Source: Oopsacas minuta (lineage: Eukaryota; Porifera; Hexactinellida; Lyssacinosida; Leucopsacidae). Taken from it: DNA of 64,000 nucleotides. Location: the NCBI GenBank assembly GCA_024704765.1, contig JAKMXF010000024.1:1-64000 (forward strand), given 5' to 3'. Position 1 is the first letter of the stretch; every line of letters begins with the position of its first letter. The notes beneath the pieces were generated by a model. It ran no database searches and was not told the DNA's origin. It worked only from the letters and a program-made list of their open reading frames with translations. Below are positions 12,806-22,467 of the stretch, piece after piece. The position numbers and the translations under genes were made by a program.

Positions 12806-13594
12806 TTAATCAGGTGCTGAATAATTGAATCGAGTTAGCATTATCTGCATTTGATCCAGTAGAGATATTCCAAATAAATGTAACTCACTGAAATCAGTGA
12901 ATACTTCTTGGTTGGCTATCCTATCGCAAGGGCTAGTGTGATTTGAATTACTTACGTATTCATTATTTCGGTTAATTTTGCTTTTATTCGGTTTGTTAAC
13001 CTCTTCATTTTTGGCCTCGCTTGCCACAACAAATTTGAACTTTATCAGTTTCGATCTATCGTTTAGTTGCACTATCATTGCTTCCTTCGCCTCCTCAAAT
13101 GCAACTTTTACTCTTGAATACTGTTTATGTGCTCTGGGTATTTGCAACTCTGTTTGAGAACCTATAATTTCTATGTTGTAAGCGTCGACCCAAGCATGTG
13201 AGTGAGAAATTCCGAAGAATTCCACGTGGTAAATAGAATTTTTCCTGTCTGTATATTTATTCTTAACTGGGCAAAGTGTAATAATAGCAGGCCATTTAGT
13301 ATAGGTGCGATGTTTCGCGTGTATAATTGTGTAAAGTTTTAGTTTTTGGTTATATTTATAAGCTTCAACTTCCCAATTTTCTTCAGGTTTAGAACAATCA
13401 TTGCACTGAATATCTGGATTCAATTCACAATACCATTTTTGTGCTTGTTTCCCTTCCTTCAAAAATGCTTCTTTATTTAGTTTCCTCCACTTTTGACAAT
13501 TCTCGTATTCACATTGTGCCCAAATATATCCGTTATCATCTCCTGATGAGGAATCCGATGAAGTATCAGGAATTAATATAGGCTTTTTAGCCAT
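12806..13594 (-). CDS. CW-type zinc finger plus PWWP-like chromatin reader (ZCWPW-like)
   Basis: A 262-aa single-exon protein. Residues about 24-75 form a CW zinc finger: a WAQCEYENCQKWRKL start, then WYCELN and CNDCSKPEENW, which supply the four zinc cysteines and the aromatic-cage tryptophans. Residues about 85-145 resemble a PWWP domain: TIIHAKHRTYTKWPAIIT, then YHVEFFG and AWVDAYNIE, with KWPA in the PWWP position. CW domains bind methylated H3K4 and PWWP domains bind methylated H3K36, and the tandem order is that of ZCWPW1/ZCWPW2. The C-terminal part is lysine/asparagine-rich without a known domain. It is shorter than the human members. Nuclear, chromatin-associated function is inferred from the domains. 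Confidence 0.85.
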   Translation of the reverse strand: MAKKPILIPDTSSDSSSGDDNGYIWAQCEYENCQKWRKLNKEAFLKEGKQAQKWYCELNPDIQCNDCSKPEENWEVEAYKYNQKLKLYTIIHAKHRTYTKWPAIITLCPVKNKYTDRKNSIYHVEFFGISHSHAWVDAYNIEIIGSQTELQIPRAHKQYSRVKVAFEEAKEAMIVQLNDRSKLIKFKFVVASEAKNEEVNKPNKSKINRNNEYVSNSNHTSPCDRIANQEVFTDFSELHLFGISLLDQMQIMLTRFNYSAPD

Positions 13595-13763
13595 TTTAGT
13601 TAATAGTACCTATTCCATATTTTAGTTATATACTAGACTTCTAACATTCATTGATCAACCCGCGTAAATATTTTTTATAAAATAGAATAAGCAGATTTTT
13701 CACTCTTTTAAGTTTGTAAAAAATTATTATTTAATCAGATTGTTACAACAATAATAAACTGCT

Positions 13764-14030
13764 TCATTTTCTTGCGCTGAGCGGCTTTCTAACCCTTCGT
13801 ATCCGCGTGAGACTCATTTGTGTTGCAATTTTGATCTTCCTTTTTATTGTAAAATTTTCAATTATCCTACAACTAGACAATTTATGTGATCGGTAAGACT
13901 GTAAGAGCGTCCGATGACCTACATCATACATAGGCTTCCATCCCGGAAGCAGCACGGACACGATAGGTAAGTATGCCGAAATATGCTGAAGAAGCCCTCT
14001 CATTTTCCATGCGTCAATACCAGTTAACAA
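13764..14030 (-). CDS. Small basic hypothetical protein
   Basis: An 88-aa frame whose C-terminal third is strongly basic (IKRKIKIATQ, RIRRVRKPLSARK), ending just before an AT-rich run. I do not recognise it. A small mitochondrial or ribosome-associated protein is conceivable from composition alone. A GTAAGG donor lies about 60 bp upstream and a CAG acceptor lies inside the frame, so the true N-terminus may come from another exon. It sits 169 bp upstream of the start of the CW/PWWP gene on the same strand. It may also be spurious. Confidence 0.3.
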   Translation of the reverse strand: MLTGIDAWKMRGLLQHISAYLPIVSVLLPGWKPMYDVGHRTLLQSYRSHKLSSCRIIENFTIKRKIKIATQMSLTRIRRVRKPLSARK

Positions 14031-16263
14031 ATATTATTTCACTATGAAGAGAATTGAAAATATTTTGCTGACCTTACCATCTTCTGTACGTATTTGATTG
14101 CTTAGAAATAATACAATTGTCTAATACACAGAAATATTCAGCTTACTTAGTCTCTAATCGTGTACAACACATCAAATTATCTTAAGATTAAAATAACTAC
14201 ACTATGTTATATAATTCTTCAATTGCGAACATTACATACTGTATTATGTATTAGTTACAATAAAACAGTACCAATTGAAAGAATAAAATGTTATCCGGAA
14301 GGTTTAGATTACCAATTATTCAATTAATATTAATATTGTATTGGAGGTTAATTTTCATTATATAACTCCATCTAAAATTGATTCCATTTTTTCCTTTTCA
14401 GGATAAGATCGTAATCAATTAGCATATATGCTCAATTAACCAACTTCCCAGTAAGCATAGTGCTTACCATATTATTGAGATTTTAAGGTTATATTATTTT
14501 GGCCATCTGAATCAATAACTGATCGATTATCATGACCGATTTCTAATGCTTTCCCATCTCTACAAGTATTATGCACATGTTAAAAAGTTGGTGGTATTGT
14601 CAACTGGAAAATTGGTATATACGAATAATTACTCTAACTGATAGTACTTAATAATCATTTGAAATTTAGTATTAGACTAGATTGCAAAATATTGATGTAT
14701 TTGAACCACACAACATGTTCACTTCCTTTGATTATTTTTTATCAAAGGAGTTCAATGCATGCAATCATATATAAATCATGCAGCAGGTTTTCTCCTTACC
14801 GACCTTACATATCCAACACAACAACATTTGATACATTCGCTAGTTGGTTAAAATAAAGTTTGCATATACTCCCTACCTAATTGATATGTGAAAATGAATC
14901 GTATTTGCTCTGTATTGAATAGTGCATGAGTTTTATATGTTGCATGTACCTTAGATTTTGTGATTTCTTACATTGTATGACGTGAAGATTGTGTATAGCT
15001 ATTTTCGTAGCTACACACAATCTTCACGTCAATCTATACTTTGTTAATTATCTTCAATTAATTATCAATATACTGGCAACATCGCTAGTATTACTTTTGA
15101 GCATAATTACTAGCTCATAATTAAACTCTAATTATTAACTATGCGAGATAATTAATATAATCAGTATTTTTACTGACATGGAGATTATCCTGTCAGTAAT
15201 GAATATTGATTGTCTATTATGGACTGTCTAACGTTAAGTAAGGCTAGCATTCTTCTGTGTAGACAAAAAGTTAAGTGGTGACTAATTTTCCGAAACTTTG
15301 CGTTTTGTGTGGACACCACATGTCAAGTCCAAGGATTCTACAAAATCAAATTTGATTATTTTCCAAATCGAACTGTCTAAAGATTTGAGCAAGTTTTGAA
15401 AATCATATGGGATTCCTGAACATTGCGCTATCAAATTCACCACTCAATATCCTAGACCTGTTACAGACTTACTGCTATCAGATATACCTTATTTGGTTGA
15501 TTGCTTATGGACACACATGCAACTGAACACATGATCAGCTGATAACAGTTATAATCGTATTATAATTACTTTAGGCTCTGATTGCCATTGCAAGTGTCTA
15601 CTCCAAAGATTACGAAGTTCAAAGAGTTGCTTAAGAATCAGCTACCCTCTAACATATTAGTGTGCGAGATTCGCTGAATTGTTTTTATGAATTAACCATT
15701 GAATATATTAAGTATAGAGTTCATTAGTTGTGTTGTGTCGTTGTGAAAATACCAAGATTCTTAACTATGTGAGTTCTCGTGCACATAGCCAAATAGCTAT
15801 ATTTATCAAATTTTTAGCTTTTTACTTGAACATGTTTAATTTTTTCGTGCAACAACATTACAGCGTGTATGGCGGACTTTAAGCTATGACGTTTCTTCTT
15901 ATCATAATCTAAAGAAGGTATACCATGTGTCTTGTTATACCATAACTACATAACTCATTCAAATTATAGACTAATTTCCTGGTCTTTGTTTTCAGGAATC
16001 AACTAAATAAATACCCGATCACGGATGAAGTTTTACGTTCTTAACGAAAGTGAACCCTAAAATTTGACACTTAGTTTTAACCAATTCCCGCACCAAAAAC
16101 GAGATTTACCATCTTTTTATCTTCATAAAATCACCCATTTTCCCGGCAGTATTCGGTTAAACGGATACTATAGACTTAGATTGTATAATACTTCACCAGG
16201 GATAAATTCAAATATATTATTTCCAACATATAGTCTCTAAATTTTGTTCAGAGATTTATATAG
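14031..16263. other. Intergenic stretch with one hairpin
   Basis: 2.2 kb without a supported gene. The only structured element I see is the inverted repeat at 14978-15031. The right end should contain the promoter of the two-pass membrane protein at 16264. Confidence 0.55.
14978..15031. repeat. Near-perfect 24-bp inverted repeat (hairpin)
   Basis: Two 24-nt arms (14978-15001 and 15008-15031) pair with one mismatch around a 6-nt loop. The left arm begins TGACGTGAAGATTGTGT and the right arm ends in ACAATCTTCACGTCA. The transcript would fold into a stable stem. It could be a foldback element, a short palindromic transposon relic, or a small-RNA precursor. No gene surrounds it. Confidence 0.7.
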
Positions 16264-16710
16264 ATGACTGAATTACGTGGCTCTATGAAACTTCGAATTT
16301 CAATACTTGTGACCTCATTATTACTTGCTATTGGAGCTCTTGTTACTGTAGCACTATCTGTCGTCCTTTATGCTTTGGATTTTAGTTCAATCGGGAAGTA
16401 TGTCCTTGCTATCTCAGTTCTCCTCAGTTTGACAGTTATGTCATTCTGTTGGATATATTTATACCTGTCAGGACGTACTCAGAGTTTCTCAATAGGTTAC
16501 CCATTTGTACTCAATGAAATATCTATAGATACTCAACAGAATGTAGAGGCAGATAAGGACATTTCTACTCCAGGTGGAGACGAGTTTCCACCGAAATATG
16601 ACACTCTACCTGCCCTTGTCAGCACCGAACTACCTTCTTATAATCAATTTTGCGTAAATTCTCCTGTGAAAACTGATGAATCTGCAAACATAATTATCCC
16701 CAACTGCTGA
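16264..16710 (+). CDS. Two-pass membrane protein with PPxY tail
   Basis: A 148-aa protein with two hydrophobic helices, roughly residues 11-36 (ISILVTSLLLAIGALVTVAL) and 44-68 (YVLAISVLLSLTVMSFCWIY). A cytoplasm-like polar tail of about 75 residues follows. The tail contains PPKY at 109-112 and LPSY at 123-126. PPxY motifs recruit WW domains, for example those of NEDD4-family ubiquitin ligases. The small hairpin-like membrane topology with a PY tail suggests a trafficking or ubiquitin-ligase adaptor, but no specific family is recognised. There is no cleavable-signal character beyond the first helix. The start codon is the first ATG of the frame, with a second ATG seven codons on. Confidence 0.7.
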   Translation: MTELRGSMKLRISILVTSLLLAIGALVTVALSVVLYALDFSSIGKYVLAISVLLSLTVMSFCWIYLYLSGRTQSFSIGYPFVLNEISIDTQQNVEADKDISTPGGDEFPPKYDTLPALVSTELPSYNQFCVNSPVKTDESANIIIPNC

Positions 16711-16737
16711 CACATACAATTTGTTTAATTTTTGCTC

Positions 16738-17332
16738 TTATAAATTTGATTTATATGTTTCTATGTAGGTTTCATTCAGGGGCTGGCTCTCGCCATCCAT
16801 TGAATTTAGAAATGTAACATCTTCGGCATCCCCCTCATTGTCAAATATTTTTGTGGGTTTTTGTATACAACGATATTACGATGATAAATCAAGATTTCCT
16901 GGCCTACCCTTAGTTCATAGGATTAGTGGGTACATTCTGTAAGCCACGATCCCTCGGCTTTACATCAAAATTATGTCAATGTGCATGTTTTCAAACATGT
17001 AAATTGACCCCAGAGAAATTGTCAGTATCCCAAAAGAAGGAATACTACTACCCTTCTGTGTCGTATACTCATTTTCACTTAGCTACGTCTCCATACAGGC
17101 AACACTTGTAAAACCCAGCAGTAATTGACTCGTCACTTGTATGCCCCCTGCTAATTAATTTATCACTAAAGGTGCATCTATTTGTTTCAGGATCTACTAT
17201 ACGATTTACTTGTGGGGAACACTGATCTACTGTAACAATTGCCTGCCAGAGTGAAGAATATAGCGTAAGGCAAGGAGGGTTGTATTTATGCTCCATTGCA
17301 GTGAGGGGAAGTTGTATACTAATTGCATATCC
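16738..17332 (-). pseudogene. Possible broken or fragmentary minus-strand gene
   Basis: Three adjoining minus-strand segments look protein-like but do not join cleanly. Segment 17332-17075 follows a good acceptor (TTTATTTTCAG) and encodes about 85 residues with five cysteines, then stops. Segment 17072-16960 encodes about 38 residues in another frame, including a hydrophobic stretch (SFGILTISLGSIYMF). Segment 16847-16738 encodes an acidic tail with NETYIETYKSNL and a stop. Together they resemble extracellular, membrane and tail parts of a small receptor. The frame breaks leave two options: a decayed gene, or exons whose junctions I cannot place. It converges on the gene at 16264-16710. Confidence 0.22.
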
Positions 17333-17521
17333 CTGAAAATAAAGCTAAGTCAACGCAGTTATGTGAAAATTACCTGAATACATTTTGAACTATGTAATTA
17401 CAAAATACTGCCCAGTTTATGGAGGTGCCTGATCTCGGAGGTTTGGTAGTACCTTATTAGTGATACGTATTATAATTCCTTGTATCAATTAATTAATTAT
17501 AATCATAATAGCTTGCTTGAG

Positions 17522-18397
17522 ATGTCTACACTCACCATAGAACAACTAGATTTCTTCCAAAAGAACGGCTATCTTGTAATAGAAGACGCATTCCCTATAG
17601 AATCCTGTGATAAGTTGAAGCAACAAGCTATCCTCATATCTAACAAACTAGACATACACACGCATCCAAAATCTAAATTTATATGTGGCAATGAAGATGG
17701 TAAATCCCAGGAACAAAATGACTATTTTATCAACAGTGGGGATAAAATTTCATATTTCTTCGAAGAAAATGCATTCAATTCCGATGGAGAATTGACAGGG
17801 CCAATAGAATTATGCCTGAATAAAATCGGCCATGCGTTACACACACTGGACCCTGAATTCAAGTCATTAACTCACTCACCGATCATTCAGGAAGTAGCTA
17901 AGAGTTTCAAGTTCAAAGCTCCCAGGATAGCACAGAGTATGTATATATTCAAACAGCCAAAGATTGGTGGTGCCTGTAATGTACATATGGACTCGAGTTT
18001 TCTATATACAAATCCATCGGATTCTCTCCTCGGCTATTGGATACCGTTAGATGATGCTACTGTGGAGAATGGGTGTCTGTCTTTCCTACCTGGGTCTCAC
18101 TTAACACACCCGTCTGTTACCTACCGTATGGAACGTACTGCTCCTAGTGCGAATAAGCTATGTTACACTGGAGACCCATATGTGTATCCTGATGAAGGTT
18201 GGGTACCTGTAGAAGTGAAGAGAGGATCATTGGTACTGATTCATGCTCGTGTACTGCATAAGAGTGAAGCTAATGTATCCGCTAAATCTAGACATGCTTA
18301 TTCCTTCCATGTATACGAGGCTGTAGATACTGAGTATAGTAATCTGAATTGGTTACAGCCTGTAGCTGATACTCAATTCACTTCTCTGTACTCATAG
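17522..18397 (+). CDS. PHYHD1: Phytanoyl-CoA dioxygenase domain-containing protein 1-like (Fe(II)/2-oxoglutarate oxygenase)
   Basis: A 291-aa single-exon protein. The start at 17522 is chosen because MSTLTIEQLDFFQKNGYLVI matches the usual N-terminus of the family; a longer frame begins at 17480. The iron facial triad is H155 and D157 (in VHMDSS) and H246 (in RVLHKSE), with the double-stranded beta-helix between and around them. LGYWIPLDDAT and GCLSFLPGSH are family landmarks. As family knowledge, such enzymes couple 2-oxoglutarate decarboxylation to substrate oxidation, and the physiological substrate of PHYHD1 is not settled. There is no PTS2-like or mitochondrial targeting sequence at the N-terminus, so it is probably cytosolic. 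Length and triad spacing are almost identical to what I recall of the vertebrate protein. Confidence 0.93.
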   Translation: MSTLTIEQLDFFQKNGYLVIEDAFPIESCDKLKQQAILISNKLDIHTHPKSKFICGNEDGKSQEQNDYFINSGDKISYFFEENAFNSDGELTGPIELCLNKIGHALHTLDPEFKSLTHSPIIQEVAKSFKFKAPRIAQSMYIFKQPKIGGACNVHMDSSFLYTNPSDSLLGYWIPLDDATVENGCLSFLPGSHLTHPSVTYRMERTAPSANKLCYTGDPYVYPDEGWVPVEVKRGSLVLIHARVLHKSEANVSAKSRHAYSFHVYEAVDTEYSNLNWLQPVADTQFTSLYS

Positions 18398-18955
18398 TGT
18401 TAAGTGTCATTCTCAAAATCAAATTTATACATGAACAACTTTTAGCCAACTGTTCACTTCAATTACTCTATTTCTATTGCTCTATTAGATACAGATATTT
18501 CAAGTTATTCTGCATCCTCCCTATTCTTATTTGACAATTATCTGATCTCTGACTAGTAGGTATAATAGTATGATACAATTACTTGAATTTAAGGGTACCT
18601 ATACCTGTTTTAAGACCATCAATTGGATAATTATTATTTGTTCATAAGAAGAGAATACTATTCATAAACGGTTCATTAATAGCAAATTCTTCATTATCCG
18701 AATACCTGTGAATGTATAACCAACTGCTAGTTGGCTATTTCCAGATATTTATTGGTACTATTCAAACGAATTGCAATTATGTATTAGCTCCATTTTCCTG
18801 TAAAACTAACTATTAAAGGTCGCTATTCAAATTCATTTAGTACAGAGGGAAACCCGTGGGTGGAGGTATTTGCCTACTCACCCCCATGAGATTATAACTT
18901 TTCATGAGCCATTGTATTCTGTTTATACAACTATACTATTTCATGAATTAGTACC
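18398..18955. other. Intergenic/promoter interval
   Basis: 558 bp between the PHYHD1-like stop and the F-box/LRR start, both on the plus strand. It must hold the 3' end of one gene and the promoter of the next. No repeat or conserved site is recognised. Confidence 0.5.
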
Positions 18956-21900
18956 ATGGATGAGAAGGTATACAAGCTCCCTCCTGGAATGAGAGAGCTA
19001 GCTCACATCTGGGAGACAGAAGAGTCAGCCATCAGGCCACATCTCCTAGACATAGACCTGACAAATCCTTACGCTTATAATAAGAAACATAAAATCTCAC
19101 GAATTAAGAATATTCCTAAAAACACTTCCAATACTCAATCTAACATCAAAACAAACAAAATTATTCCCAAAGAAAACCACATTTGTGATATAGAACAAAA
19201 AGGAATGGAGATGCCAATTGAAGAACCGATTTTTGACACGTCTGAAACAGATACAAACTCTCTACCAGATTATCTCACACAATTATTACTAGAAGCTGAA
19301 CAAGCTATACAAAACATGGACTGTATTAATTCCGACCAATCCACTATAACTGATATTATAAACTTTCCCAAGGTAGGAATGGGCCATGAAGATGATATAG
19401 TAGAGACTTGTCTGAGAGCCAGCATGGGAGAACCTCCAGTAGTTACGTTACGTTCTTATGAGAGACATTGGAAGAGATCTGGAGTTTATCATTGGAGGAA
19501 ACCTGCATGTGTTATTAGTAGAAATACATTGGTGGATAAACCGAAATCTGTGAAGAGGAAATCTAGAATTATAAAGAATTCTGCTAGTAATGTAAAAGTG
19601 AAACAACCTCGAATTGTAAGTTACAACATAACTAAGGATATACTTAACTATGGATATTATTTGGATATCTATACTGTTAATTTTCCACAGTTAAATCTAT
19701 TGACTACGGTGGAATTTCCGGATAAGACGAACAAAATATGACCGTCCGTTGGTGTTCACATTAATGAGTTCCACTGTAATTGATGCTTTGTCGACGAATT
19801 TCCCAGGAAAAATGTCAAATCTCATTTCATTATCGGCATGCATGCGCATGGTTTCCTTGATTTATGGTGTGTCAGCGATCCATTCCCTCAATCCGTTTGA
19901 CATTAAGTTTCCTCTTTTCTAGACACTCCCCCATCATGAATCATCTATATTAGACCTCCCTAATGAATTAATCCACCTTATTCTATCCTATCTCCCTCTC
20001 TCCTCTCTCCTTTCTACTTCTACTACTTGTAAGAGATTATCCCTCCTGGCTAGTTCTCCTTTCTTATACTCTAATCTCAATTTATCAAGACTGTCTGTAA
20101 CAAGTGAGAATTTAAATTGGATTATTTCTAAGCAACCCAAGCACTTGAATCTATCTAACTCAACTATTATTCTAACAGACCCTCAGATACAATTGTTACT
20201 ACAATCACTAGCACCGCAGTTACAAGTAATATTACTTTTTGAAGAATTTTTATAACCACAGCTTATTTGCTGACTACTAACATGAGGTTGTTGGTTAGGA
20301 AACTTCACATTTAATATTATTGATCAAACTTAAACAACAAAAGGTGCGAAAATATTCACATTCCATACATTCCATACCCAAGGTGTACTACTGTACATCT
20401 ACACCCAAAAATGTACGCATGTGACAATTTTCATGTCAATCGGATCACTAGATTTCTTATGACCGCGCGGACGGAAATTAACCTCATTGCACAACCTATC
20501 TGTGAACAATATTTATTTGCATTTTATTCCAGAGTTTGTCATTATATCCGGGGACTCCCTACTCACTGAAAGGAGATCAAATATGTAATCTACTATCACA
20601 GTATGAGACACAATACCTCTCCTCTCTACACCTGAACTGGATTGGTATCACAGACTATGGATTGTCTTGTCTTATGTCTATCAATACTCTAAATACTCTC
20701 TCATTAACAGGATCTAATCACATAACTGATACAGCTGTTATACCATTAATTGTTAAGTTTCAGTCTACGTGAGTTGATATACTTGTATAGTTGTAGTGTA
20801 TTTTATATATCCTGAATATTTTATTTTCTAGAAAATGATAATTTTATATTTGAATAATTGTTCACCAAAATACTCATAAAACCAATAATTTCCTAATCAA
20901 TAGAATGATTAGTCAGAATTTATTAAATTATCATATTTTTCTGAATAAAAATCATTTTGATGAAGTCTTGACTTTTTGACTCAAATAAATACTGTGGAAC
21001 GCCTAACATCAAATTGTATTTTGCAAATTTATTTCTTTGTATTACGCGAATTCTGCTATAAACACATTAATTACAATACAAAACTGCACTCTTTGAATTG
21101 CTCTTAGGCTGTTTCTAATGTACTAATACATCAAAATTCAAAACTCCCACTATTTACATTTGCCTAAATATGTATGAGCACCAAATGAAGGATTTGGAAA
21201 CAGATTTACCACTAGTTGCATGGTAAATATCCAAAAATCTGTGTAGACAAACAACAAAATACAGTAACTCGTTATTTAGAACATGGACTACGAATTTAAC
21301 CTGTCCCTGTATGTAATGGCGAAAGTCTACTATCGATATCTATAATCTATATTTTCTTATAATGTAATGCATATGGATCGAATTTCTAACCACGTAATAT
21401 TTTGGATGTGTTATCTCTAGGTTAACAGATCTAGATCTGAGTTCTTGTATCCAGCTGACTAACAGAACAGGCTATGTAGTAGCTACCTGTGTTAACCTAT
21501 CCTCTCTAGGATTAGCTACTTGTTATAAGATGACTGATAAAGTATTCAAAATGATATTAGCTTCTCTGCCTCTCTTAGAAAATCTGGATCTTCATAGTAA
21601 CCCCGGGGTATGTAGAATGTACAATCGACAATATTGCTGATTGACATACTGTCGAAAACCGCACTTATTGAAGTCTAAAAGTACAAATATTGTCTCAAAA
21701 CGTCAAAGTAACATAATTTACATCAGTTATATCGAAGGAATAATCGCTGTCCCTTGAGCATAGTTATAACTGGAATATACTTTATGTTAATTTTGGACTC
21801 TCATCAATTATTTTTACTATGGATAAGCTGAACGAAGTTTGCAATCCTAACGTGTACTGAGTATTAACGATTACTTCTAGAGATACTTTCAATTTGTGTT

Positions 21901-22467
21901 ATCATATATACACTTTTGAAACATTATTTAGCTTGCAGAAACAGATCCTAATGTTCTAGAAGGACTTGCAAATTGTAATAAACTGAAAAGATTGAATCTC
22001 TCTCAAGCAACTAATATTACAGATTCTCATATATCTCATCTATTAGCTGGACTTCATACGCTAACGTTAGTTATATCTGTAGAAACCATGGATCATTTCT
22101 CAAACCCGTTTTAGTTTCTTCATAGTATTTATAGTTAAATTTTCTCTATAGTCATTTGTATGTTGGTAACTGTAAGCTAACGGACAACTTCATGACGTCA
22201 TTATGTCAGGCTAGACTGGCTAATTTGTCTCACTTAGATCTGAGCAGTTTACCTATCAGTTCTCTATCTCTGTCTGCTATTGCTTCAGCTTATCAGCTGT
22301 CTCTTACTAGTCTAGTGCTTAATTCTTGTATTAGAATTACACAGAATAGTATTTGTAAGACGATGGATAAGTGTAGAAGGTTAGTGTATACGTGTACGAA
22401 TTGTCAGCCGTTCAATGTTATATCGATGTTCGATTATATTATTGTTTATAACAGGAGCGGAGCATAA
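18956..22467 (+). CDS. F-box and leucine-rich-repeat protein (FBXL type), six exons
   Basis: Joined from exons 18956-19615, 19923-20225, 20533-20768, 21421-21607, 21932-22065 and 22152-22467, which total 611 codons plus a stop. All junctions are GT-AG and all phases agree. The first donor (GTAAGT at 19616) is at phase 0 and the F-box exon enters at phase 0. Residues 1-220 are a low-complexity, Asn/Ile-rich region with no known domain. An F-box follows (LDLPNELIHLILSYLP, then TCKRLSLL). After it come repeated leucine-rich units such as LSSLHLNWIGITDYGL, LTDLDLSSCIQLTN and LSHLDLSSLPISSL. FBXL proteins are substrate receptors of SCF (SKP1-CUL1) ubiquitin ligases. The first exon could be read through to a stop at 19741, giving a truncated protein without the F-box. 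The specific FBXL orthologue is unresolved. Confidence 0.85.

Noticed and set aside
17480-17521. Upstream ATG adding 14 residues to the PHYHD1-like protein
   Set aside because: The extension is Asn/Tyr-rich and unlike the family, while the second ATG gives the family's usual length and N-terminus.
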